NCBI GenBank assembly: GCA_034359265.1
Contig: CP136895.1
Coordinates: 43,852,001-43,916,000 of the forward strand
Direction of reading: 5' to 3'
Origin: Canna indica
Lineage: Eukaryota > Streptophyta > Magnoliopsida > Zingiberales > Cannaceae
Length of the DNA: 64,000 nt
In this document: in pieces, positions 1 through 10,218 of the stretch
Numbering within the stretch: the stretch's first letter is position 1
How the letters are laid out: the number at the start of each line of letters is the position of its first letter
Translations under genes and position numbers: made by a program
The notes under the pieces: model-generated
The model's database searches: none
Told to the model about the DNA's origin: nothing
Seen by the model: the letters and a program-made list of their open reading frames with translations, nothing else

Positions 1-309
1 TTCTTCTTTTGTAGATTCCTAGTAATGTCCACACAAGCCTTGTCCACCATATCCAAGAAATCCTTCACCACCACGAACAGCTGCAGCGGATGAGTCCCTC
101 TGCCGTTCGACACTACCGCATGGTAGTACTCTGTCGTCTTCTTAACCAACTCCAACACCCGCTCCTGCTCTTCTCTCTTCATCCTCAGCTCTTTCTCTGC
201 CCTCCCAATGAAGCCCTTCATCTCCTTCACGAACCAGCCTTGGCCACACGTCTCCAGCAACCGCCTAATGTCGGCCACGCGGAACTGGAGCACCAGACAC
301 ATGGTTATC
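1..309 (-). pseudogene. Formin FH2 domain, C-terminal piece (runs off the window)
   Basis: Formins nucleate unbranched actin filaments through the FH2 domain. The minus-strand translation gives an amphipathic, Glu/Lys-rich C-terminal FH2 helix region (WFVKEMKGFIGRAEKEL, then a TEYYH segment, then LFVVVKDFLDMVDKAC), the usual end of a plant FH2 domain. It is the continuation of the FH2 coding sequence at 947-1704, interrupted by a peroxidase fragment. The adjoining upstream FH2 part carries nonsense codons and frameshifts, so the whole is a pseudogene. The gene end lies beyond position 1. Confidence 0.8.
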
Positions 310-339
310 AGAGCGGTGGAGACTGTAATTGCGGTGGAC
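310..339. repeat. 30-bp direct repeat, copy 1 (second copy 947-976)
   Basis: A 30-bp stretch beginning AGAGCGGTGGAGACTGTAAT matches 947-976 at 27 of 30 positions. On the minus strand it encodes the FH2 residues [10 protein letters not shown] in the 947-976 copy. The two copies bracket the inserted peroxidase fragment exactly. Confidence 0.85.
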
Positions 340-810
340 ACATGATTATCATCGCCTTCACGATGGTGTTGGTTGAAGCAGCCAAAGCGATGTTCTGGTC
401 CACCTTGAGCACGCCCCTCTTTAAGAGGATCTGCTTGTAGTAGCCGGTGTCCACGACGGCGGGCGTGGCCTGGTCGAGGGCGATGGCGTTGTTCGCCATT
501 GACTTCTGGGGACACCGCAACCTCAACAAGGAGACGAGGGCAGGATCCATGGCGGGGTCAAGCATGCCGGATCCGTTGTAATTGTAGAGACGATTGAGAC
601 GAAGGAGCAGTGCATGACTCCGACAGTGTGAGCTCCTACAAAACTAATTTCTTACAACAAAGAAGAAAATACTAATCAACTAAACCAAATTAAATATTCC
701 CTGAAAGCTGCAATAGCTTAAGCGGCTGAGAAGGAATCCCCGGGGAGGTTTCTGACGACGTCAGAGGCGAGGGAGACGGTGTCGTCTCTTCTTCCACTTT
801 GAACTGTGTA
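340..810 (-). pseudogene. Class III peroxidase fragment inserted in the formin gene
   Basis: Class III peroxidases are secreted haem enzymes of the plant cell wall. Reading the minus strand from about 800 to 700 gives SGRRDDTVSLASDVVRNLPG followed by SFSAA-stop-AIAAF. After an intron-like AT-rich gap the proximal haem-ligand motif GAHTVG appears (636-619), then NRLYNYNGSG, DPAMDPALVSLLRLRCPQ, and the GYYKQILLKRGVL/DQNIAL block. The reading frame breaks once just after the GAHTVG motif (one base missing before RLYN) and has a TAA in place of Gln upstream. The last ~30 residues of the family are missing, and the N-terminal half is absent. This is an exon 3-4 fragment, not a gene. It lies in the same orientation as the formin host and is flanked by the 30-bp repeats. 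Confidence 0.85.
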
Positions 811-840
811 CGTGTATTGTTTTTCGCCACCCTGTTCGTG

Positions 841-940
841 TGTGTGTATATATATATATATAAAATTGAAGATTAATTGAACTTTAATTATAATTAATTA
901 AATTTCATACATGCATGCATATATATATATATATATATAA
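841..940. repeat. TA microsatellite pair
   Basis: Two TA/AT dinucleotide runs (about 847-860 and 918-939) lie at the upstream edge of the peroxidase fragment, next to the 947-976 repeat. AT runs are common breakage or slippage sites, which fits the junction. Confidence 0.8.
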
Positions 941-946
941 AATACC

Positions 947-1704
947 AGAGCGGCGGAGATTGTAATTGCGGTTGACCACCAAGCGCTTGCCCTTCGAGAG
1001 CACCACCTCCTCCACCACGAAATGCAACAGCGTCGTGCTCCCGTTGGTGCTCTTCACGTCCGACAGCCTGCGTAGCGCCTAAAGGTTGAAGGCCTGCGCA
1101 TTACCTCTCGCTGTGTTGGCGTTCATGCAATTGTCAGCCTTGAGCACGACCTCTAATAGCTTGAGGAAGAGCCCCCGGGTGGGGTTCTTGAGCTCCCCAC
1201 AAGCCTGCTACAGCATCTGCAGTGACTGCATCTGCAGTGACTGCATAAACTGAGCCATCTCGGGTTCGTAGGCAGTCGCGAAGAGCATGACGTCGAGGCA
1301 GACGAAGGGCGCGGCGGGGACAGCTCTAAGAATGTGGAAGAGAAATGACTCACCGTCGTCGAGCTTGGAAGGGTTGCCGGAGTATCCACGGATGAGGTCA
1401 TCCTCCTCCTTAGTGAGAGCAATCTTGGTGATCCTCTCTAGCACGTCGGAGCTGAGGCGGCGGCCATTGAGGATGGTCGTCGAGGATATCTTGGCGGCTG
1501 ACGGTTAACGACTGGAGGATGATGGCAACGTTCTACGACTTGCGCGGGTCGAGCAAGCAGATTTGGGTGGCAGTGGCCGCCGCCGACGATGATGTGGATG
1601 AGTTGGAGGAATCGTTGGCTGCTTTTGTTGGTGATTGCGGTGCCAAACAGAGCTTCCATTATGTCTTCACCGACCATGTTTCAATTAGGAAAGGGGTGAT
1701 AATT
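947..1704 (-). pseudogene. Formin FH2 domain, N-terminal and central part
   Basis: The minus strand reads as plant FH2: EDIMEALFGTA (about 1670), QICLLDPRKS-stop-NVAIILQSLTVSRQ (about 1560-1500), then LNGRRLSSDVLERITKIALTKEEDDLIRGYSG, FLFHILRAVP, MLFATAYEPEMAQFMQSLQ, then [29 protein letters not shown]. At least three in-frame TAG codons (including 1208-1210 and 1079-1081) and one frameshift near 1455-1475 disable it. A 15-bp tandem duplication (about 1213-1242) adds five residues after MQSLQ. Two of the TAG codons sit where the family has Gln (CAG). Sequence upstream of 1704 is not recognisably FH2, so the 5' end is missing. Confidence 0.85.
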
Positions 1705-1710
1705 AAATAA

Positions 1711-2411
1711 ATCAGGTTTGGGTATTTTAAAGTGACTTTGACTAAAAGTGACGTGGCGATAATAAAATATTATTTTTGATTCGCCACGTCAAAGAACTAA
1801 TGGGCGAGATCACATCGGGCTGACGGAAGGCTATTATTAAAACTAATCCTAAACTTCTTATATACAATTGAGATCAATCAAATGATTGACCAAAATTGAG
1901 AAATTTACGAAAGTTGTGGCCATTTTCGTCTAATAACCCAATAATTTATTTTGGTATATATATACCAAAATATAATAAACATATTTTACTTTTGAAAATT
2001 TTACGATTGTAATTTTGAAAAAAATTCAAAAGTTATTAGTGTACGAAATCACCTCATTATATTTAGCATGATTATTAGTTTGCTGAAGTGTAATATTTTT
2101 CCAACGGATCTATTTGATTGCAATAATAGATGATATATGAATAAAATAGATAAGAAATAAGAATAGATAAATAATATAAATAGAGAATGAATGAAATAAT
2201 TATTCCTTATTTGATTGGCATTGACAAATAGTTATTCCCTTTGTTTGATTAGTATAAAATATATACGAGGCATAATAACAAAAATATTCATCATAATATT
2301 AAATTTTATACTAATTTATAACATATTCATAAATTAATAATTTATTTTAATGATATTGTAATATTTTACTTGTCTTTTCAATGATGTTATAATTTATTCT
2401 AAAAGATAAAA
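1711..2411. other. AT-rich intergenic DNA, no gene seen
   Basis: No coding potential or RNA gene recognised. It contains an imperfect palindrome around 1950-1975 (GGTATATATATACC) and AT-rich low-complexity sequence. Confidence 0.6.
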
Positions 2412-2416
2412 ATAAT

Positions 2417-2830
2417 TATTCTTGTTTGAAGTTAGAGCGGTGCAGATCGGTGCAACTCTGATGGGGGAGAGGGGTTGCGAAATACACTTAGACGCTTAAG
2501 TATGAATGTGTCCAAGGTGGAGATGGTAGAAATTGAAATTGATGTACCTTAGGAGTATCATATCTGTATATAATGCAGGATGATAGATGTTTGACGATAG
2601 TGCTACCCGATAATCTCATAGGAATATTGTTCAGAATGAGACGAGACTGATACCGAAGATGCCGGGTCTCGTAATGGCGAATCCCTAGTAATTAATGAGG
2701 ACTTTAAGTCTCATTGTATGGTCGGGTAGAGCCCCTAGGCTAAGTTGTCTGGTTTAACTTGAGTCTGATTCATGAGTGTGGACTCTTGCAAGCCTAATCC
2801 GACTGGACCCAGAGGTGCTAGTCCAGTCCA
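2417..2830 (+). mobile_element. Small dispersed element, copy 1 (414 bp)
   Basis: Matches 12909-13339 along its length (shared blocks include AGAGCGGTGC/GGAGCGGTGC, GGTGGAGAT, AATCTCATA, GTAATTAAT, CATGAGTGT and the terminal AGTCCAGTCCA). Both copies start TATTCTTG and end GTCCA, and each has its own perfect 5-bp flanking duplication (here ATAAT at 2412-2416 and 2831-2835). A 5-bp duplication suggests integrase-type insertion, so a solo LTR or small non-autonomous LTR element with non-canonical TA...CA ends is the best fit. No coding sequence is present. Confidence 0.75.
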
Positions 2831-2835
2831 ATAAT

Positions 2836-3540
2836 AAATGATATTATAATTTGCTCTAATTCATAATAACATTATAAATATATGATTTGTGTATTCGAAT
2901 TTTTTAAATATAATTTTAAATTAATTAAATAATTTTAATTAAACAGTTTTAAATGACTATGCTATTTTTATGTTATATTAATTAGTTGAAATTATTTATA
3001 TATTTTGTATTTGTTAAAAATATTATAGGGACATATATACTTATCTTGCAAGTATTAAGCTTCCTGATAAATTCAGAATTACAAAAATAATATATATTAT
3101 GTAATTAATATTAATTATAATAAGTAAAATTGAAAATGTTACTAGATAAAGAATGGGTATTTTTCATTCATCAAGAATAAATGAGAAATAATTAGTATAT
3201 ATTAATTTTAATAAAATATAATAAAAATAGATAAATAATAGATATTCCATATTCCGTGTATCTTTCCGATCGGAAGTGGAAATGGACGGCTATTTTTTGG
3301 CCACGGCATTCATGCTAAATCGCATGACTTGACGAGCCATGGCAATAGTGGAAATGGACTGGAGTTGGAAATCCGTGCACCGATACGGCAACTCATGGGC
3401 TCCTTCTTCATTGATCCATTGATCCAATATATGGCCGACACGTCCCACGTTTGGGGGTCATGTCACCGATAGTGAACTCTATAGCCATCACAGAGTGGAC
3501 TACTGGTACCGGGTCTTTCGACCGTTGGAGCTAGAGAGAA
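2836..3540. other. AT-rich intergenic DNA upstream of the CDCA7-like gene
   Basis: About 2836-3250 is very AT-rich and low in complexity. From about 3260 the composition becomes mixed, which probably marks the start of the promoter region of the downstream gene. No ORF or known element recognised. Confidence 0.5.
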
Positions 3541-3694
3541 CGTAGAGGAGGAGCAATCGTCCGCGGCGCAAAGCGACTCCTGGTATTCTCCTCCTCTTCC
3601 ATCGTTTGAAATCGATCACAGAGTGAGAGAGATATATAGAGAGAGAGACTTCTCCCTCTATTCATTTGTTTGAGACAAAACCAGAGAAAAGACG
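3541..3694 (+). promoter_or_regulatory. Probable 5' leader and core promoter of the CDCA7-like gene
   Basis: GA-rich tract (GAGTGAGAGAGATATATAGAGAGAGAGAC, about 3621-3650) followed by CT-rich leader directly before the start codon at 3695. GA/CT-rich leaders are common at plant housekeeping promoters. No firm TATA box or transcription start can be assigned. Confidence 0.35.
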
Positions 3695-6600
3695 ATGGTG
3701 ACCACTAGAGGCATGATGTCTGTTGCCGCGCCGGAAGAGGTTCCCGAGACGCACCAGATGCGAAATGCGAAGAGAAAGGAGCTGCTCCGCAGCACAACCC
3801 CTCCGCCACCGCAGCAGCCACCACCGCCTTCTTCGGCCCCAGCGACCCCAGTGGACTACGAGAAGCTCCGGGACGAGAGGATCAAGGAGAACATGGAGAG
3901 GTTGCAGAAGCTCGGAGTACTCAATCTCTCGCTCCAGCTCAAGTCCCATATCCAGGCCCCCCTCTCCACTCCCTCATACCAACACCGGAGGAAGGACACT
4001 ACTATTGGCACCATTAGGAACCACAAGCCTCCATCGCTGCCACTGCCACCGTCGAGGCGATCTGCAAGGTATTTGGCTTCGTCCATTGGGACATCGCTTC
4101 TTATTTTGGCTACATTAGGTATTTTGTTGACCATTAGGGCTTTTCCAGGGTTTTAACCATTTCCCCCTTTTTGTCTATTGATTTGACAATTTCCTCCGAA
4201 GGGCTTCGTTTTCTGTTTGACATGGAATCAGATTCTTCAGGAAGGTTTCATCTTTACTTAATAACTGGTCTTCTGTAATAACACGAATTGGGAGTAAAAA
4301 AACATTTATAATTTAAGATTGACACACTCGATTATAATTTGTGGAAGATTTTGTCGTTTTCTTTTTTTCTGTAGTTCGGATATTGGAAAGCAAATGTCTT
4401 ATCTTTTTGGGGGATTGATTGAACTTATTTTACTTGTTCGTTTATGGATAATCTTAGGTTGCAAAATATAACCCCAGTCAGCTATTCTGAAATCCGTACA
4501 ACTAGAGATGTGGACTCTCGGAAGAATATCTCAGTTTTAATTGAGGAAGGTGCTAGGGAAGAGGTTTATACAGATGAGCACGAGAAGTTACTGGGAACAT
4601 GTGAGATGAGTTGGACTCTGTTTGTGGATGGGTATGATAAAGATGGAAAGCGAATATATGATCCGATAAAGGGAAAAACATGTCACCAGTGCAGGTGAGC
4701 AATGGTTTCAACAACTTGTGCTTGTGACATATATTGTTTCATGCAGAATATGTGCCAATTCATACCACATATGTAACCGCCTATATCATACCACCGCATA
4801 TATTGAAATTTATAATAAGTCAAAATATTTGCACTTTCCAATTGTTTGTTACATATAAATTATTTATTTCTTTACTGGATAAGCTTCATTTACAACACAA
4901 GAAAAGCTTCCTATAATTATATCATGATAGATCACCATTTAGTCATGAGAGAATCTAATGTTTTCAAAGGAATGAGCCAACCACATATGGCCCATTAGAA
5001 TTATGTTTATTTAGTTCATTAGAAACATTTTAAAATATTTCTTATATATAAACTACACATGCACCTGCATATTGCATATGCACTATGTTGGGGCCCAACC
5101 ACATATGGCCTACATACACTTTTTAAAATATTGAGATAAATGCATAATTGTCACCTTTTTATCTGATTGGAGTTTACATGTGCTAGATAACTTTAGCTTT
5201 TTTCCTTTCATATGAGTTGGCATGTGATTTTTGTTTAAAAAAATGCAACTAGGTTGACATTTACAATCATAATTTAGTAAAAAGAAATCGAAGTGGACGC
5301 TGAGTTTTCCATCAATTAGCCACTTAAATTTTTTTTTTTACCATTTCACATTTATTGCTTTCTCCAACCCTTTCCATAAATTTGTGCCTCAATTGTTCAT
5401 TGTAAGTAAGCCAGTAACCCAGCATAAGTCTCAAACAGGGTTTTGTTTATCTAAATCAGGGTTTTTTTAATCTAAATGTATACTGAGTCAGTAGTTAGAT
5501 TAGACTTTTTTTAAAAACTTATCAGTTTCCACTTTAACAGACATCCAATTACCCAATCAAGATATTCTTATGCCCCTTTCCTTTAGATGAGTTCGAACCG
5601 GACTAGATGTTTGTAGCTGTGCTATGAGTTGAGAGTGCATCAGACATGATTTTGTTGGTTATTTGATAGCCTCTAGGTCCCTGACAACTAAGGTGGAAAT
5701 GCCATAGGCTCACTGGTATTATCTAATCATGTTGTTTCTGTACTTTTTAAAGCATCATTCAGATACTTGCTTAAGCCTCAGGGTGGCTTGGTATAAGGTG
5801 TACCTACCATTTTGTGCAGGCAGAAGACTCTTGGTCATCGAACACACTGCAGCAAATGTAAGCTTCTCCAGGGTCAATTCTGTGGAGATTGTTTGTTCAT
5901 GAGGTATATACTTATTATTCATCTATAAATAAATTAATCATTTAGCTTTTTTTTTTTCTTAATTTTATATTTTTGTATATTGAGAATCTTGAACAGGATA
6001 CTTAATGAAGTGTATTTGGTTATAATTGTTATCCATTGAATTTTAGGCAGGGTAGACCCTTCCATCCAAGGTTCAAATTCATAAACCATAGTAGAATATG
6101 TTGCCTTCAGAGCTGATTCTTTATCTTTATATGCAATGCCAATTAGATGACATTGATGGAAAGATACTTTGCAATAAATATTATTTTGGAAGCCATGAAT
6201 CAAGGCAATTTGTGGTCTTGTAGTACAATACTAAATTCACTCCAGCACATTGCCCAACACTTCAAAGTCTCAAACTTGCCTGCCACTATTGTGAAACATC
6301 ACATTTTTATAATGCATTCTCTTCATTAAAATCTTTGATGGTTTGGATCATCTTCTTTTCTTTGATGCTTGGAAGACCTTGTAGCGATCAACTGAACAAG
6401 TATTGAGGTGAGATGACAAATAGGGCTTAGTATAAAAGGAGAATCTAGCATTGCAATGCCAGATTCAAGTTTTGGTTTGGTAGGCATTTCTGTTGTCCCT
6501 TTGCAAATATTCTTGCATATGGGAATGTGGGAGAGAGAGATAGGAACAGAGATAGGATCAGGAGGGTGTGGGAATGCAACAGCTTAGACAAGAGGATGCG

Positions 6601-7791
6601 AGCACTGTAAGGGTTCAGTTCATCAAAAATCCACCATCTTAGAGGAACAATTATCCAAACATTATTGTGGTTCTACACTTTGAAGTGGTATCCCAATTTA
6701 ATCTATTATGTGGTGCAAAATTGTGTTCATTTTGAGGAGTTAATGAAAAGGCATATATTGTAGACGTGAGGATTTAAACTTCAATTTTTTTGGAATTTGC
6801 TATGTCTTTTGACATGAATGGTTAGGAACAAAGACAATGGACAGGTAAATGTGCTTAAAAGTTATTATTTTCCACCATGGTTTTACCTATAATGAAGTTA
6901 ATCGCTCAACCCATGTATTATTCTCAGACATTTTCTAGTTCATAGCACACTTCTCTAATACATTGTTACAAACTATTTATATGGTTGATGGGTTTCACTT
7001 TTAATTTCTTACTTGCTAGCTACTGAAACAGCAGTTGTTGGAATTAAGCACTTGCATGCCATTTGCGAAATAATGAAATCATTCCCCATTGTTTGACCTT
7101 TCTTTACTCATTTAATATTTATTTGTAAGTTATTAATCCTTGTGTAGATATGGCGAGAATGTTTTGGAAACCAATCAGAATCCTGCTTGGGTCTGTCCAG
7201 TTTGTCGAGGCATCTGCAACTGCAGTTTTTGTAGAACCAAGAAAGGATGGGTTCCCACTGGCTGCTTATATAAAAAAGTATCCTTTCAATCTTCTCCATT
7301 ACTAGCATCAAATAGTGTCTAGACAATAGTAGCTATTTTATCATCAGCTGTTATTTTCTTCACTTAATATGCAGCTGAAGCTTCTGTCAATTTCACAGGT
7401 CGTCAACATGGGATACAAGTCTGTTGCACATTATATCATTCAGACACGAAAGCAGAATACAAGCTCTGGGAACTTGAATTCTTCCGAGTTGGTCTCATCA
7501 AATAAACCTGAAAATTGCATTGAGGATGACATAAAAAATGAGCTCAATGGAAACATGGAGGTCAGAAGCAAAGTTGACAAGGAGAATGAATCTCCTACTG
7601 ATGTGATATCGATACCTGACACTGAGGTATATTGTTCAGACGACGATGGTGCAGAAAATGCTGTGAGGGAAGTGCAAACAGAGCTTAAAAGCAATATTAC
7701 AAAGGAAAACGAGGCTCCCGTTGATGTGAAATCAATCAGTCAAAGTGATAGTAGCGTTGCTAGCAGACTAAAGAAGAAGCACAGGGTTTGA
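3695..7791 (+). CDS. CDCA7-like zinc-finger protein (zf-4CXXC_R1), five exons
   Basis: Predicted join: 3695-4068, 4458-4694, 5820-5903, 7148-7277, 7399-7791, giving 405 residues plus stop. Every junction is GT-AG and phases match (2,2,2,0). The N-terminal exon carries YEKLRDERIKENMERLQKLG, the conserved CDCA7-family helix, after a Pro-rich stretch, and ends in SRRSAR. Exon 2 continues RLQNITPVSY and ends at the first Cys pair CHQC. Exon 3 carries the CSKC and CGDC pairs, exon 4 WVCPVCRGICNCSFC and GWVPTG, exon 5 GYKSVAHYI then an acidic, Ser-rich tail. All zinc-ligand Cys pairs expected of the 4CXXC domain are visible. CDCA7 proteins are nuclear; in animals and plants the family is linked to HELLS/DDM1-type chromatin remodelling and maintenance of DNA methylation. 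The start was chosen as the first ATG in frame with MVTTRG; Met at residue 7 is an alternative. No disabling mutation seen. Confidence 0.88.
4977..5110. repeat. 16-bp direct repeat pair in intron 2
   Basis: CCAACCACATATGGCC occurs at 4977-4992 and again at 5095-5110, about 118 bp apart start to start. The intervening DNA is AT-rich. Could be the footprint of a small insertion or a slipped duplication. Confidence 0.7.
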
Positions 7792-8126
7792 CCAAGTTTT
7801 TCGCTGTGGATTGCCAAGGAAGATGATGTTCGCGTCTTGCAGGTTTTTTGCACTGACTGTAGCAGAATTGTGTAACTTTCTTGCCAAGAACTGGAACAAC
7901 TGATATTTGGTTTTGAAATGTTTCAGTATGACATTCTGTGGCATGTTAAAAGTTTGACTAATTTGTCAACTGACTTGTTTGTTTTTCTTTTATTTATTTT
8001 TTTGGTTAATTAAAGGTTGGTTTGAAGTTTGAACGGAGAAAGTTGGTGAAAAAGTAAAGGCATACAACTTCTTGTTTGAAAAATACTTTTGAGGATAGAA
8101 TTTGCAAATGAGTGTGTGATGTTGTT
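7792..8126 (+). other. 3' untranslated region and downstream flank of the CDCA7-like gene
   Basis: Follows the stop codon at 7789-7791. T-rich and AT-rich with no further ORF in frame. No single poly(A) signal can be assigned with confidence. Confidence 0.45.
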
Positions 8127-8467
8127 AAGAAATTAGTGGGCCTAATTTTTTCTAATTTTTTGCCCAAAAGTTAGTTCATGGGGAGAGAATTATTCAAATT
8201 ATTTAAAGATTATTTTGATCATATTTTTAATCAACGTGAAATTTTAACCTACTTCCCTCACACATAGAATTAGATATTTGGAATGTAGAGTTTGCAAGAC
8301 TGAATATTTGCGGATGGTACAATATCAATGACAGGACAGACACTGATACCATGCTAAGAAATTAGTGAGTCTAATTCATCCCAAAAGCTAGTTCACAAGG
8401 AAAGGATTGCTCAAACTATTTAAAGATTATTTTGATCATATTTTTTAATCAATATGAGATTTTAATT
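8127..8467. repeat. Diverged tandem pair of ~120-bp units
   Basis: 8127-8250 and 8356-8467 share AAGAAATTAGTG, CCTAATT/TCTAATT, CCCAAAAG, AGTTCA, and TATTTAAAGATTATTTTGATCATAT in the same order. The copies have diverged by substitutions and small indels and are separated by about 105 bp of other sequence. Confidence 0.8.
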
Positions 8468-9033
8468 GTTACGTTAGAAATCGACACAAAAACTCAATTA
8501 TTCTAAAATTTTGAAATTATATTTGTTGATCGTGTTAAAATCGTAATGTACATGGGACAAAATTACAGAAAAGTTGAACTACCGTATTAAATCAATCGTG
8601 CCAAATATAAAGGTTCATCGACAAATGGACACAAAAGGAAAACATAAAGAAAACAAAGGATCACAAATCCCTAATAGAAAGCACTTGCATTTTAGCATGC
8701 CTTGTGGCATTGTAGCAATATCTACTGGTATTTATCCCGAACAAATTAGTTTCATTGCTAACTTAACTAGAGATGGCATAATTATATATATGACGTTAAG
8801 GCTCATTTATTTCGTTGAAAAATAAGGGACTGAATTAGATTTCAAGCTCTGTCCCTGATTTGTTTTGCAAAAAAGAGAAGGGACAGGACACTGGATCCTG
8901 TTCTCGACAGGATATGGATCTGAGAAAATTATCGGTACACGAATACCAGGCGGAGGACACAGAGGCCAAAAGACCCCATTGTCCTCGGGGAAAACGTAAG
9001 GGGGTTTAGCCCCGTCTCTCGCTCGTCATGAGC

Positions 9034-9646
9034 TCACGGCCGACATCGGCGGCGTGTTTCTCCTGTTGCGGCGCTTGGTGAATTAGGAAGGCGGCGTCGC
9101 TGAGGACAGGTAAGGGCGGGAGGAGGTCGGAGGATTCCGGGAAGGCACAGCTGCTGCAACGCTCCCAACTCGTTATGGATTCGGAGCGCTGCTGCGCCGC
9201 CGAAGTGGTGGTTCACTCCGCGGAAGTGGGAGGGCACGGAGATGCTTGAGCCAGAGTTGCGGAGGGAGATGTTGAGGGAGGTGAAGCTGGCAGGAATGGT
9301 GCCGGTGCCAGTGGCGGCGATGACGGCGGACTCGGCCTGCTGGAGCAGCCACTCGATGGTCTCCCCGTCGGTCTTGTGGCCGAGCTCGCGCGTGAGCTGG
9401 AAGACGTGGGCGACGTGCGCAAATGGTCGGCATGCGGATCCGGCGGCCGCGGCCGTCCACCTTGGTGTGGCGATCCTTGCTGGAGTTCCGCTTGGGCGGC
9501 GGCTGCTTCCTCGGCAGATCAATGACGAAGAGCGCGCCACCATCGCCTACCGTGGAGGAGGTGGAGCAGGAGTTGTCTTCTTCCTTCTTGCCGAGAAGTT
9601 GCAGAGGGAAATTGGGCCGCCAAGGTCCGCCTGCATCGCTTTCCAT
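9034..9646 (-). pseudogene. Class I TCP (PCF-type) transcription factor, frameshifted
   Basis: TCP factors bind GC-rich sites through a basic helix-loop-helix-like domain. Minus-strand start near 9646 (MESDAGG...), then [20 protein letters not shown] (basic region, about 9480-9420). The frame then shifts, after which [40 protein letters not shown] and [17 protein letters not shown] follow in another frame (about 9420-9260). This is the full class I TCP domain split by an indel at about 9405-9425, where GCACGT/CCACGT is duplicated. The C-terminal part reads on to about 9034 without recognised landmarks. GC content is much higher than in the surroundings. It lies inside a TIR-bounded element, suggesting capture and transposition. 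No intron is seen, as is usual for TCP genes. Confidence 0.85.
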
Positions 9647-9951
9647 ACTTGCATCAAAGCATATGATTTTTCGATCAATTTGATGATATATATTTTAATT
9701 AGATTAATCTCCAATATCTAAAAGCAGGCAAAGACTAATTAGAGAAACCGAGTTAAGAAATCAGCGGAGAGAGAGATGATATGTGTGTTGCAGTGGGGAT
9801 ACTATTATATAGTTATATGGATTTTGATTGAACACCTTGACAACAACTTTAATATTTGGTTTTTAGTTGGCTGAAATGAGGAGCAATTAGGTTATGATTG
9901 TGCAATGATACAATCAAGATGATTATTACTTTTATCCATTTTAAAGTGTAT

Positions 9952-10213
9952 TCAGCTTTTTTTTTTTTTTTTTTTTTTTTAAGGATTACATAAGATGAGT
10001 TTCTTCGAATCAAACCTTTCATAATTAGGGATTATAATTGAAAAAGAAAAGTACATACCTTTCGATTTATGTACGAAGACTTTTATGTATAAAATTAAAT
10101 CTAAGCATTAAAAATATACAAGGGTATTTTGGTCATTTTACCATGTACATGATTGTGTTATAGCGAAATAAACACAAGACAGAACTGGATATCGTGTTCT
10201 GTTCTTGACGAAA
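9952..10213. other. T-tract and AT-rich interior of the TIR element
   Basis: A run of about 23 T bases near 9958-9980 followed by AT-rich non-coding sequence. The T-run may be a retroposition or slippage scar. No gene seen. Confidence 0.5.
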
Positions 10214-10218
10214 CAAAC

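Noticed and set aside
1287..1710. Plus-strand ORFs opposite the formin sequence
   Set aside because: Antisense shadows of the FH2 coding strand.
2836..3250. tRNA or rRNA genes in AT-rich spacers
   Set aside because: No cloverleaf or conserved rRNA segment was seen here or elsewhere in the window.
9242..9721. 159-codon plus-strand ORF
   Set aside because: Antisense shadow of the TCP pseudogene; high GC keeps several frames open.
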